Both the position numbers and the translations under genes were made by a program. The notes under the pieces were generated by a model. That model did not search any database. It saw only the letters and a list, made by a program, of their open reading frames with translations, and was not told the origin of the DNA. A DNA stretch of 33,446 nucleotides from Rhodospirillales bacterium (GTDB taxonomy: Bacteria; Pseudomonadota; Alphaproteobacteria; Rhodospirillales; Casp-alpha2), in the NCBI GenBank assembly GCA_021775105.1, contig JAJFIJ010000346.1, positions 1 through 33,446 of the forward strand, read 5' to 3'. Below are positions 25,701 through 32,603 of this stretch, piece after piece; the stretch's first letter is position 1, and the number at the start of each line of letters is the position of its first letter.

Positions 25701-26131
25701 CCCGTCAGCGTACCACGACCGGTAACCAGGTTGGTGCCGTTATAGGTTGCATCACCTGCAAGACGGTCAATCTGGGTGCGGATATCGTCATACTGCGCGG
25801 CGAGACTGGTTTTTTCAGCCGTTGTCGTTGCTGATTTCGCACTTGCCGTCAAACCTTTGGCCTGCTCAACCAGTGTGGTGATCGCGGTAATCGCTTCATC
25901 AGCAGCCTGAACGGCGCTAATCGACTGTCCCATGCTGTCTTTAAGGGTTGCAAAATCACCAGCCTTATCGGTAAGGCCTTTTGCTGTAAAAAATGCAGCA
26001 GGGCCATCAAGGGCGCTGTTAACTTTTTTACCGGTTGCGATACGACCCTGAGTCATATCCATAAGCTTCGCTGTCCCCTGCAATTGCAGAAGATTCGAAC
26101 GCATACTGGCTGTGAGGCTAATATCTGACAT
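22715..26131 (-). CDS. Giant flagellin with multiple internal repeats
   Basis: This 1138-aa protein has the flagellin N-terminal axial region (residues 1-145; LTASMRSNLLQLQGTAKLMD, RIATGKKVNSALDGPAAFF) and C-terminal axial region (about 1045-1138; LSVIQTREDFTANYINAL, ending SVLSLFR). The roughly 900-residue middle is surface-exposed variable domain, against about 100-300 in common flagellins. It consists of a tandem pair of about 260 residues, two modules related to those of FlgE and FlgL, and a pair of about 60 residues. The ATG at 26131 follows GGAG; a longer frame to 26239 is unlikely. flbT and flaF follow downstream. Confidence 0.95.
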   Translation of the reverse strand: MSDISLTASMRSNLLQLQGTAKLMDMTQGRIATGKKVNSALDGPAAFFTAKGLTDKAGDFATLKDSMGQSISAVQAADEAITAITTLVEQAKGLTASAKSATTTAEKTSLAAQYDDIRTQIDRLAGDATYNGTNLVTGRGTLTGGTFSDNSSVAEAAITGLTDFSRVGTDTAEGTYSVTMQQKVEGQTSVSSSTTGRFTSTSVDLDTATNIADSTALSFVVDGTTVGTFTYTDAGNNTVGEFINAVGANLGEGFADVSASLVSNELVITATDGKKLQLTGGASILSELGITHQGYQTGTEVTTALAAVGGNVNVWTEGYSRDTSTTVTVAVSGNDLVITDGTDSTTVAFANFSTGGATGSITTATINDLTVNIAVTGTLTGLTDGNSTTVAKNLASASDRANTTDIVDNTTAVETALAGVSDVSIVGTPVAGTYSIEVQKEVAQVQTIVTGTNTFAATTTDVDTGTNVTDGTSVDFYIDGGLVGQFVYTDAGDNTAAELVTKVSTFADITASHTAGQGIAFTTTAGKVLEIRETVVGANGLLSDLGITAGVQNETTGTEVYNLTSGLGMTGGELYAHVSGYSSDNTTNMTFAISGTDLVITDGTSSTTGTIALSSFNADGVDTVTVGDLTVSLVTSNANLSTNTNPVVAQSRVPVAQVEHFVVGGAFTAGDAGDQLRITIDGTNYDYTTTAGDTTLAGVVAAWEAAHTAALSTAGFTTDDTAGGGALLITANTAGKSFTSAISKLNDTGGDFTVLNNSGGAGSSVANVTEQKTVTVAGTVDAGDVYTATVGGTTVNFTAASGATTVTAVASGLTAAINANTTIAALGTATSALGVVTFTEDGGVGGTSTISATGTNATTSSFGTSGTSTTQTVKKFGAFTTTGDARYKISSNGATETVNINTSSTTAVTASNTAWGNALNLTADDAAVVAGEKSVLTVEDNSGLFQAVVTSNSTTNKINVSASSNTVVSSSNSAWGSTVGFKADDALLVAGQTSSVAVTNTGGTGENDVKVDFNQDATAFINVEAVDIQANGLGINTAVNNWATTSNIDAAIAELNTALTTLRSNAQNLSTNLSVIQTREDFTANYINALTEGSDKLVLADGNEEAANMLMLQTRQQLGIQALSMASQSAQSVLSLFR
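23132..23506 (-). repeat. About 60-residue repeat pair in flagellin (type C)
   Basis: Residues about 876-940 and 941-1000 share TS-STT--N-S, NTAWGNALNLTADDAAVVAG against NSAWGSTVGFKADDALLVAG, and a VTN/VED ending. These units sit next to the C-terminal axial domain. Confidence 0.8.
23522..24163 (-). repeat. Two FlgE/FlgL-type modules in flagellin (type B)
   Basis: Modules begin at residues 657 (QVEHFVVGGAFTAGDAGDQ) and 771 (QKTVTVAGTVDAGDVYT), 114 aa apart. The second keeps the full signature: TVGGTTVNFTA, a helix ending SGLTAAINANTT, GTATSALGVVTFT. It is close to the FlgL unit TVTIAGTVEAGDQYTVTVNG. Confidence 0.8.
24176..25669 (-). repeat. About 260-residue tandem duplication in flagellin (type A)
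   Basis: Copy 1 covers residues about 155-412 and copy 2 about 413-652, offset 259-262 aa. Shared landmarks are VGT--AGTYS at the start, VDGTTVGTFTYTDAGNNT against IDGGLVGQFVYTDAGDNT, a SELGIT/SDLGIT segment, TGTEV, GYS, and SGNDLVITDGT against SGTDLVITDGT. Sequence identity is moderate, so the duplication is not recent. Confidence 0.88.
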
Positions 26132-26222
26132 TTTGTCTACTCCATTCTGAGAGCTATGTGTGTACCTGCCCATTCTAGCGCAGGCGCCCCAATTCAAGTT
26201 CTTCTTGAGAGGAGCAGAGCCA

Positions 26223-26250
26223 AATATACAGATGCGCAATAGAAAATCAA
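26223..26250 (-). promoter_or_regulatory. Candidate housekeeping-type promoter of the flagellin gene
   Basis: On the minus strand TTGATT (26250-26245) and TATATT (26228-26223) are separated by 16 bases, giving a start near 26216 and a leader of about 85 nt. I found no sigma-54 GG-N10-GC element in this region, unlike the hook and rod operons. Sequence match alone makes this moderate evidence. Confidence 0.4.
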
Positions 26251-26256
26251 GAAAAA

Positions 26257-26270
26257 AAATTCGCGAATTT
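26257..26270. repeat. 14-bp perfect palindrome between divergent promoters
   Basis: AAATTCGCGAATTT is a perfect palindrome located just upstream of both the flagellin promoter candidate and the promoter at 26290. It is a plausible operator for either or both genes. It is absent from the duplicated promoter copy near 30870. Confidence 0.45.
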
Positions 26271-26289
26271 CAATTTTATTTTTTGCCGC

Positions 26290-26317
26290 TTGAGGGCAAT
26301 GCGCCGCCGCCTATACT
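26290..26317 (+). promoter_or_regulatory. Promoter of the first TPR-glycosyltransferase gene (duplicated element, copy 1)
   Basis: TTGAGG (26290-26295) and TATACT (26312-26317) are 16 bases apart, a good housekeeping-type pattern. The element and the leader to the start codon are almost identical to the copy at 30890-30917. Confidence 0.65.
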
Positions 26318-26356
26318 GAACCTGCGGTCAGCGCTTCGTTTTAAAAGGACTTAAGG

Positions 26357-28018
26357 ATGAACAGACAACAGCGACGAAAACCAAAGCGAAAACCCAGCAA
26401 ATCGCGAAATAATACTCGGGCAATCGCAGAGACAGCATCGATAGAGGCGGTTTTGCAGCAGGGCGTCAGCCTTTTTAACGCCCGGGAATTTGCTTTGGCT
26501 GAACAACACTACTTAAATGCTATTAGGTTAGCCCCCGACCATGCGCACAGCTATTTCCTGCTGGGCTCCTCCCGAATGAGGCAGGGCAAGGTGGACGAGG
26601 CTGTTCAGGCGTTTACCGATGCGGCCAACCGGGCACCGGAGGCAGACACATACTTCAACAGCCTGGCGCTGGCGCTGGAAGCACAGGGTAGGATCGAAGA
26701 CGCAATCAAGATTTTCCTAAAGGCCGTTCAGTTAAACCCAGAAAGCGGACCCGCTCATTTCAATCTGGGCAACACGCTTTTCCGTCAGGGCAATCTGCCC
26801 GTTGCCGCCAATTGCTTCGCCAACGTTGTGGCCCTGGATCCCGATATGGTAGACGCGATCTATAATTTGGGTTTGGTCTACCGCGATATGGGTCAATTTG
26901 CCAAAGCCGTTGAGACCCTGAAACAAGCGCAAGCCCTGATGCCTGAAAAAGGCGTCTTCGAATACGCTCTGGCATCATGCCACCGGAACTCAGGCAATCA
27001 GGAACAGGCACTGTCGCACCTTGAAATGGCCGAGGCCCTGGAGCCGGGCAACGCAAAGTTTATATATAATCAAACCTTCCCGCTCCTCGCCCTGAACCGG
27101 GTGCAGGAAGGCCTGGACGCCTATGAACGCCGGTGGGAGGTCAGGGCCGAAAATGCCAATCTTATTCCGCGCGAATTTAAACAACCCTTATGGGACGGCA
27201 CATCGGACTTAAGTGGCAAGACGATCCTTGTGTGGGGCGAACAAGGTGTCGGCGACATACTTATTTGGGCATCGGCACTCCCTCATGTTATCGCACAGTC
27301 GGCACGTTGTATTTTTGAGTGCACCCAAAAAATGGTTCCCTTATTGCAACGGTCGTTTCCGGACGCTGAAATCATAACGGAAGATACAAGCACGGATGCG
27401 ACCCGCACCGATATCGACACCCACATCCCGCTTGCCAGCTTATTTCACCGTTTGCGGCCCGATCTAAGTGATGGCTTGTCTCCTGATGCCTTTATCATCC
27501 CCGATCCTGAGCGCGTTGCCCATTGGACCGAACGCCTGCGAGAGTTGGGGCCTGAACCAAAAGTGGGAATCAGTTGGGCGAGCCCACACGTCAACCCCAA
27601 GCGCGCACCGAATTACACGCAATTGAGTGAATGGGAACCAATCCTGAAAACGCCTGGCATCACCTTCATCAATTTGCAGTGTCTCAACTACGAAGACCAA
27701 CTGGCCTGGGCAAAAGATACCCTGGGTATACCTATTCATAACCTTAAAGACATCGACCTGTTCGACGACATTGAGAACATCGCGGCACTAGCGAAATCTC
27801 TGGATATGGTTTTGTCCGTTGCCACCGGCATTGCGCCGATTGCAGCTGCCGTCGGCACCACGGTTTGGCAAATGACCTGGCGGCAAAGCCCGTGGAGCAA
27901 TTTCCTGTTATCACCGCGTGGGCCGGACGTCACTTACTTTAACCGCGATACCGGAGAAGATTGGGGGCACGTCATGAACGAAATTGCTACCCGGTTACCG
28001 GATCACTTGCTGCCATAA
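26357..28018 (+). CDS. TPR protein with glycosyltransferase-like C-terminal domain (copy 1)
   Basis: The 553-aa protein begins with a basic segment (MNRQQRRKPKRK). About six tetratricopeptide repeats follow (residues about 30-235; HFNLGNTLFRQGNLPVAANCF). The C-terminal domain (about 285-545) begins GKTILVWGEQGVGD and contains VGISWASPHVNPKRAPNYT and TGIAPIAAAVGTTVWQM, which resembles the GT9/GT-B-like domains commonly fused to TPRs. Such proteins are often sited by flagellin genes and are suspected protein O-glycosyltransferases; the sugar and acceptor are unknown. It is divergent from flagellin and about 226 bp away. It is paralogous to the gene at 30957, with nearly identical C-terminal blocks (SPWSNFLLSPRGPDVTYF). 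Confidence 0.82.
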   Translation: MNRQQRRKPKRKPSKSRNNTRAIAETASIEAVLQQGVSLFNAREFALAEQHYLNAIRLAPDHAHSYFLLGSSRMRQGKVDEAVQAFTDAANRAPEADTYFNSLALALEAQGRIEDAIKIFLKAVQLNPESGPAHFNLGNTLFRQGNLPVAANCFANVVALDPDMVDAIYNLGLVYRDMGQFAKAVETLKQAQALMPEKGVFEYALASCHRNSGNQEQALSHLEMAEALEPGNAKFIYNQTFPLLALNRVQEGLDAYERRWEVRAENANLIPREFKQPLWDGTSDLSGKTILVWGEQGVGDILIWASALPHVIAQSARCIFECTQKMVPLLQRSFPDAEIITEDTSTDATRTDIDTHIPLASLFHRLRPDLSDGLSPDAFIIPDPERVAHWTERLRELGPEPKVGISWASPHVNPKRAPNYTQLSEWEPILKTPGITFINLQCLNYEDQLAWAKDTLGIPIHNLKDIDLFDDIENIAALAKSLDMVLSVATGIAPIAAAVGTTVWQMTWRQSPWSNFLLSPRGPDVTYFNRDTGEDWGHVMNEIATRLPDHLLP

Positions 28019-28242
28019 CCCTCTATTGCCGCGACCAAATCTGAAATTGACTCCGGCTTTGCCTTCGGATGCGGCCTCAACTGTATGATGAGATTTAAGG
28101 CTGGATTTGTGCCAGAAAGCAAACGTCAACCGGATCATGTCAAACAGGGTTTTATTATATACTTCGCCGCAACTCTTATGGTTATGTTTTCCGGTTAGGG
28201 TTGTTTTATGAAGAAACGTGTCAGACTAAGCAGACAAAATAC

Positions 28243-30621
28243 ATGAATAGATCTGAAAAACGGCGTCAACAAAAAATTGCGAAGAAAGCCGCCAAGAAGG
28301 AACAGTCTTTGCCGCTGTCGTCCTCTCCCCCTGACCAGAAGACGTTATCCGTCCAGCAAGCCATTAATCTGGCTGTTCAACATTATTCTGCAGGTGACCT
28401 GGCCAAAGCGGAAAGCATCTATCAACAGATATTACAATCAGACCCAAATCACCCCGTTGCCCTACATCTTCTTGGGGTTATTGCCCATCAGGTGGGGAAG
28501 AATGACATAGCTGTTGATTTGATTGGAAAAGCTCTAACCGCTCAGCCCGATTACGTTGAGGCGTACTACAACCTCGGAATTGTACTTAAGAGTCAGGGGA
28601 AGCTGGATGATGCCGCGGCCATCTACCACAAAGCCCTCGATATCAAGCCCGATTACCTTGAGGTGCATAGCAACCTAGGGAATGTGCTTCAAGATCAGGG
28701 GAAACTGGATGATGCCGCGGCCAGTTACCAAATGGCGCTTGCCATCAATCCTGATAACGCTGTGGTGAACTACAACCTTGGGAATGTGCTTAAGGACCAG
28801 AGGAAGTTGGATGACGCCGTGGCCAGTTATCACAAGGCGCTTGCCATCAAGCCTGATTTCGTTGAAGCGTACAGCAACCTTGGGAATGTGCTTAAGGATC
28901 AGGGGAAGCTGGATGATGCCGTTGCTAACTTCCAAAAGGTCCTCAATATCAAGCCTGATTATGCAGAGGCACACAACAACCTCGGCATTGTGCTTCAGGA
29001 TCAGGGGAAACTGGATGATGCCGTTGCCAGTTACCAAAAGGCGCTGGCCATCAATCCAGATTACGCTGAGGCGAACTACAACCTTGGGAATGTGCTTAAG
29101 AATCAGGGGAAGCTGGTTGAAGCCGTAACAAGCTTCCACAGGGCGCTCGCCATCAAACCCGGCTACCCCGAGGCATGGAATAATCTTAAATATGTCGCCA
29201 AGGTGCTCCAGTTCACTGAATTTGGCGGCAATCAAATAGAGGAAATCAGCGTTAATGGACTAAATGCCGATGCACGCTCAAGCATCGACTTTGCCCTTCA
29301 GCAATTTTATCTCGCCCGCTTCAGGCCGCACGAAGCGGATGAAAGTTTTGAAAAAACCATCGCGATGTTGCCTCCCAAGGCCGAACAGTCCATCGAAATA
29401 AAAAATGTTGGTCATGGAGATACCGGGGAACGATTGGCAGACAAGGTGGTCGCCCTGCTGCACTTCGGGCGTAGCGGAACGGGACTGCTCCACAGCCTGA
29501 TCGACGGCCATCGGGAAATTTCGACTCTGCCCAGCGTTTACCTTCGCGGCTATTTTAATGACGGAGTATGGGACAAGCTTTCCGCTAACGGCATAGGTGA
29601 GTTACCGGAACGCTTCGCCGACGAATTTGCAGTCCTGTTCGATGCACGCACATCAAAACCCATTCCCAGCCGGTTAGGAGAATTGTCTTTCGGCATCGGC
29701 GAGAAGGAGGGGATGACTTCTGTTGGGCAAAACCGCGATGAGTTCCTATTTTTGGACAGGAAGGTATTTTGCAAAGCTGCATCGAGACTGATGGAAAGAA
29801 TGGAAAGCATCGATCAAATGTCATTTTTCATGGTCGTCCATGCCGCCTTCGAGGAGGTAACCGGATCGCAGGTAAAACCAGGCACGGAAAAACATCTTTG
29901 CTTTTACCACATTCACAATCCCAACGACTACGCCATGCTAAACTTCCTCCACCATGCCCCCGATGCCCGGTTCTTGATGTCTGTCCGTGAGCCCATTCAG
30001 AACTGTGAATCATGGCTTTTCCTCAATTTCGATGATTACGACAAGTGTGCGCATCTCATCCTCAAATTGCTTTACGACATTGATCAAATCTCGTTCCGGA
30101 TGCGGGACTCAGTCGGTATTCGCCTCGAAGACCTCAAGGCCCGGCCGGAGGCAACCCTTGAAGCATTGTGCACATGGTTAGGGGTTGAGAATTCACCCAC
30201 CCTTCACGAGATGACGGCGCAGGGTAAGAAATGGTGGGGCGACCCATCGAGCCCCGATTATACTAAAGGCAAGCTGATGTCGCCTTTTGACGATGCCACG
30301 ATCAAGCGCCCCGTTGGAACGATTCTAGGTGAAAAGGATCAGTTTGTTCTGAGGACGCTTTTCCACCCCTTCAGCGTCCGCTTCGGGTACCGGGAGCCCA
30401 ACCCGAAACAGTTCAAAAAAGACCTGAAAGAAATCCGACCGCTTTTTGATGACATGCTGGACTTCGAGAAGGCGATAGTGGAGCGTTCAAACATGGATCA
30501 GGACCGATTTAAACAAAAGGTTACCTATCAGCTTCTTCGCGCTGGGCTGGTTGACCGCTGGAATGTTTTGGACGAACTCGGAGACTATCCTCACATGCTT
30601 GCTCCGCTGCCCATCGCCTAG
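28243..30621 (+). CDS. TPR protein with C-terminal sulfotransferase-like domain
   Basis: The protein is 792 aa from the ATG at 28243 (MNRSEKRRQQK); an in-frame TTG at 28201 would add 14 residues. A basic N-terminus is followed by about eight TPRs (about residues 40-316), six of them in near-identical 34-residue units (NLGNVLKDQGKLDDAVASY). The C-terminal region has a PAPS-binding-like loop (LLHFGRSGTGLLHSLIDGH, residues about 406-424) and a later SVREPIQNCESWLF segment resembling the 3'-phosphate-binding motif. It is therefore a likely sulfotransferase using PAPS. The acceptor is unknown. It lies between the two glycosyltransferase-like genes, so sulfation of a glycan or of flagellar protein is possible. 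Confidence 0.78.
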   Translation: MNRSEKRRQQKIAKKAAKKEQSLPLSSSPPDQKTLSVQQAINLAVQHYSAGDLAKAESIYQQILQSDPNHPVALHLLGVIAHQVGKNDIAVDLIGKALTAQPDYVEAYYNLGIVLKSQGKLDDAAAIYHKALDIKPDYLEVHSNLGNVLQDQGKLDDAAASYQMALAINPDNAVVNYNLGNVLKDQRKLDDAVASYHKALAIKPDFVEAYSNLGNVLKDQGKLDDAVANFQKVLNIKPDYAEAHNNLGIVLQDQGKLDDAVASYQKALAINPDYAEANYNLGNVLKNQGKLVEAVTSFHRALAIKPGYPEAWNNLKYVAKVLQFTEFGGNQIEEISVNGLNADARSSIDFALQQFYLARFRPHEADESFEKTIAMLPPKAEQSIEIKNVGHGDTGERLADKVVALLHFGRSGTGLLHSLIDGHREISTLPSVYLRGYFNDGVWDKLSANGIGELPERFADEFAVLFDARTSKPIPSRLGELSFGIGEKEGMTSVGQNRDEFLFLDRKVFCKAASRLMERMESIDQMSFFMVVHAAFEEVTGSQVKPGTEKHLCFYHIHNPNDYAMLNFLHHAPDARFLMSVREPIQNCESWLFLNFDDYDKCAHLILKLLYDIDQISFRMRDSVGIRLEDLKARPEATLEALCTWLGVENSPTLHEMTAQGKKWWGDPSSPDYTKGKLMSPFDDATIKRPVGTILGEKDQFVLRTLFHPFSVRFGYREPNPKQFKKDLKEIRPLFDDMLDFEKAIVERSNMDQDRFKQKVTYQLLRAGLVDRWNVLDELGDYPHMLAPLPIA
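28570..29181 (+). repeat. Six near-identical 102-bp TPR repeats
   Basis: Six consecutive units of exactly 102 bp (34 codons) start at 28570, 28672, 28774, 28876, 28978 and 29080. They share most bases, including gggaatgtgcttaagga and ggggaagctggatgatgcc. DNA-level identity points to recent expansion, unlike the diverged modules in flgE and flgL. Confidence 0.9.
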
Positions 30622-30628
30622 CCAAAAC

Positions 30629-30784
30629 TTTCTGGTTGGATCAAAACCCGACTGCGAGACCTGGGGCCGGGACCGACGATCTTGCCGAATGGACGCTGAT
30701 ACTGGAGTCCCCAAGAACAACCTACGTCAACCTTCAGTGTTTGAATTATGACGACGACTTGGAGGTTGCCAAAAGCCGCCCGGT
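30629..30784 (+). pseudogene. Decayed fragment of a TPR-glycosyltransferase gene
   Basis: This stretch matches the 3' part of the gene at 30957, around 32110-32310. Matching blocks are cgactgcgaga, ctggg-ccggga, gatcttgccgaatgg, atactggag and tcaaccttcagtgt. About 60 bases of the parent are missing after the ccggga block. No start codon or TPR region remains. It joins directly to a sulfotransferase fragment. Confidence 0.85.
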
Positions 30785-30873
30785 GTTCCTCTTGATTGTA
30801 TGAATATGGAATTGAACCCTGAAAATAAGTTGTGAAGATTGAAAAACAGGTATCAAGACGGTTTCTTGTTTCA
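30785..30873 (-). pseudogene. Decayed fragment of a sulfotransferase gene
   Basis: This stretch matches 32909-32993 of the downstream sulfotransferase gene in the same orientation. The minus strand still reads RLDTCFSIFTTYFQGSIPYS, against PLDTCFSIFTTYFQGAIPYS in the intact gene. Only this middle piece survives. It ends at about the point where the duplicated promoter begins. Confidence 0.87.
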
Positions 30874-30889
30874 TTTTTATTTTTGCCGC

Positions 30890-30917
30890 TTGAGGGCAAT
30901 GCGCCGCCGCCTATACT
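30890..30917 (+). promoter_or_regulatory. Promoter of the second TPR-glycosyltransferase gene (duplicated element, copy 2)
   Basis: TTGAGG (30890-30895) and TATACT (30912-30917) with a 16-base spacer are exactly 4600 bp from copy 1. From about 30877 to beyond the start codon the copies differ at only a handful of bases and show no indel in the promoter-to-start interval. This includes the AAAAGGAC ribosome site. Confidence 0.65.
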
Positions 30918-30956
30918 AAATCTGTGGTCAGTGGTTCGTTTTAAAAGGACATAAGG

Positions 30957-32603
30957 ATGAACAGACAACAGCGACGAAAACTGGAAAAACAGAATAAAAA
31001 ATCCCGGCGCTCGCCTGTTGTGCAGAATTCCGCCACAGCCTCACCTCCGCAAGAACGTATCGAAGAAGGCGTGCAGTTATATAACGCGCAACAGTATCCA
31101 AATGCAGAAACGATTTTCAGGGAACTAACGTCCTCATTCCCGACTCATGCCCATTCGTATTTTCTTCTGGGTGCCGTTCTGGAAGCGCAGGGAAACAAAT
31201 TTGAGGCCAAAGCAGCCTACGAGAAGGCCGTCACCTTAAATCCGGCCAACGGTGACTATCATAACCATCTCGCCCTTCTCTACGACTCATCCGGCGACCC
31301 TGACCGCGCGATCAGTGCATTCCAAAAAACCATTCAGGTAAATCCGCAAAATTTTATGGCCTATTACAACCTCGGCAATACGCTCAGCCGGCAGGGCAAT
31401 ATAGAAGACGCAATCAAATGCTTTCAGTCTGCGTGTGCCCTTAATCCCAAACAGCTTGAGGCGCATCTCAATCTTGCCAATTCGTTGCAGGCGGTCAATC
31501 GTATCGATGAAGCGATTGCCAGTTTCAAAAATGTGCTTGGACTAAACCCGTCATACGCAGCGGCTCATCATGGGCTTGGAACTTGTCTCAGGTACCTGGA
31601 TCAAATGGGCGACTCCATTATACATTGCCGGCAGGCCATCACATTGGCGCCCGAAAACGCCAGCTATAGATATGGCCTGACGTTTCCCCTTCTCGCCTCC
31701 GGGGAGGTTCGGGAAGGTCTCGACGCTTATGAATATCGATTTCAGAATTCCGTCGTTCCGCGCATTTTCTCTCAACCGCTCTGGGATGGCGCGTCAGATA
31801 TCTCTGAACAAACGATATTGATCTGGGGGGAACAAGGAACCGGCGATGTTGTCATATGGGCGTCCGCTGTGTCAGAAGTTATATCCAAAGCAAGGCACTG
31901 CATTATTGAATGCCACCCAAAACTCGTCGAACTTCTCGATCGCTCATTTCCAAGGGCTGAGGTCATCCCTGAAGACCCGGCCAGGGATGCGATCCGCACC
32001 GATATTGATACGCATGTTCCTATTGCCAGCCTTTTTCATCGCCTGCGACCTGACCTCAGTGCCGGATTGTCGCCAGCGGCCTTCATAACTGCCGACCGGA
32101 ATCGGATCGATTTCTGGGAAAACCGACTGCGAGAGCTGGGACCGGGAACAAAAGTCGGGATCAGCTGGTCAAGCCCTCACATGACGCCAAAACGGGCACC
32201 GAATTACACTGATCTTGCCGAATGGGCACCAATACTGGAGACCCCGGGAATGACCTTCATCAACCTTCAGTGTATGAATTATGAAGACGATCTGAAGACT
32301 GCCCAAAAGTCGCTCGGTGTTACCATCCATGATTTTGAATATCTTGACCTGTTTCACGATATCGAAGGCATTGCCGGATTAACGACGACGCTCGACCTGG
32401 TGATATCGGTCGCCACCGGCGTCGCCCCGATTGCTGCCGCGCTTGGAACCAAGGTTTGGCAACTGACCTGGAGGCAAAGCCCGTGGAGCAATTTTCTGCT
32501 GTCTCCGCGTGGGCCGGATGTTACGTATTTCTACAGAGACACGCTGGATTCATGGGACGACGTGATTGCTGAAGTCGCCGGACAACTTGCAATTCTCAAA
32601 TAG
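30957..32603 (+). CDS. TPR protein with glycosyltransferase-like C-terminal domain (copy 2)
   Basis: This 548-aa paralogue of the gene at 26357 has the same start (MNRQQRRK), TPRs at about residues 33-230 (YYNLGNTLSRQGNIEDAIKCF) and a C-terminal domain with TILIWGEQGTGDVVIWAS, VGISWSSPHMTPKRAPNYT and TGVAPIAAALGTKVWQL. The N-terminal linker and TPRs differ clearly from copy 1, while the C-terminal domain and the leader are conserved. This suggests different partners or acceptors but the same chemistry. Its stop TAG (32601-32603) directly abuts the stop of the convergent sulfotransferase, with no spacer. Confidence 0.82.
   Translation: MNRQQRRKLEKQNKKSRRSPVVQNSATASPPQERIEEGVQLYNAQQYPNAETIFRELTSSFPTHAHSYFLLGAVLEAQGNKFEAKAAYEKAVTLNPANGDYHNHLALLYDSSGDPDRAISAFQKTIQVNPQNFMAYYNLGNTLSRQGNIEDAIKCFQSACALNPKQLEAHLNLANSLQAVNRIDEAIASFKNVLGLNPSYAAAHHGLGTCLRYLDQMGDSIIHCRQAITLAPENASYRYGLTFPLLASGEVREGLDAYEYRFQNSVVPRIFSQPLWDGASDISEQTILIWGEQGTGDVVIWASAVSEVISKARHCIIECHPKLVELLDRSFPRAEVIPEDPARDAIRTDIDTHVPIASLFHRLRPDLSAGLSPAAFITADRNRIDFWENRLRELGPGTKVGISWSSPHMTPKRAPNYTDLAEWAPILETPGMTFINLQCMNYEDDLKTAQKSLGVTIHDFEYLDLFHDIEGIAGLTTTLDLVISVATGVAPIAAALGTKVWQLTWRQSPWSNFLLSPRGPDVTYFYRDTLDSWDDVIAEVAGQLAILK

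Larger units (their letters stand above)
30622..30956. other. Intergenic stretch made of pseudogene debris and a duplicated promoter
   Basis: The 335 bp between the TPR-sulfotransferase gene and the second TPR-glycosyltransferase gene hold the two gene fragments at 30629-30873, then the promoter and leader copy from about 30872 to the start codon. No intact gene is present. Confidence 0.85.

Noticed and set aside
26169-26195. Possible sigma-54 promoter for flagellin (TTGGGGCGCCTGCGC on the minus strand)
   Set aside because: The spacing between GG and GC is not 10 bases in any register.
28570-29181. Satellite or non-coding tandem repeat
   Set aside because: The 102-bp period equals 34 codons and encodes canonical TPR units within an open gene.
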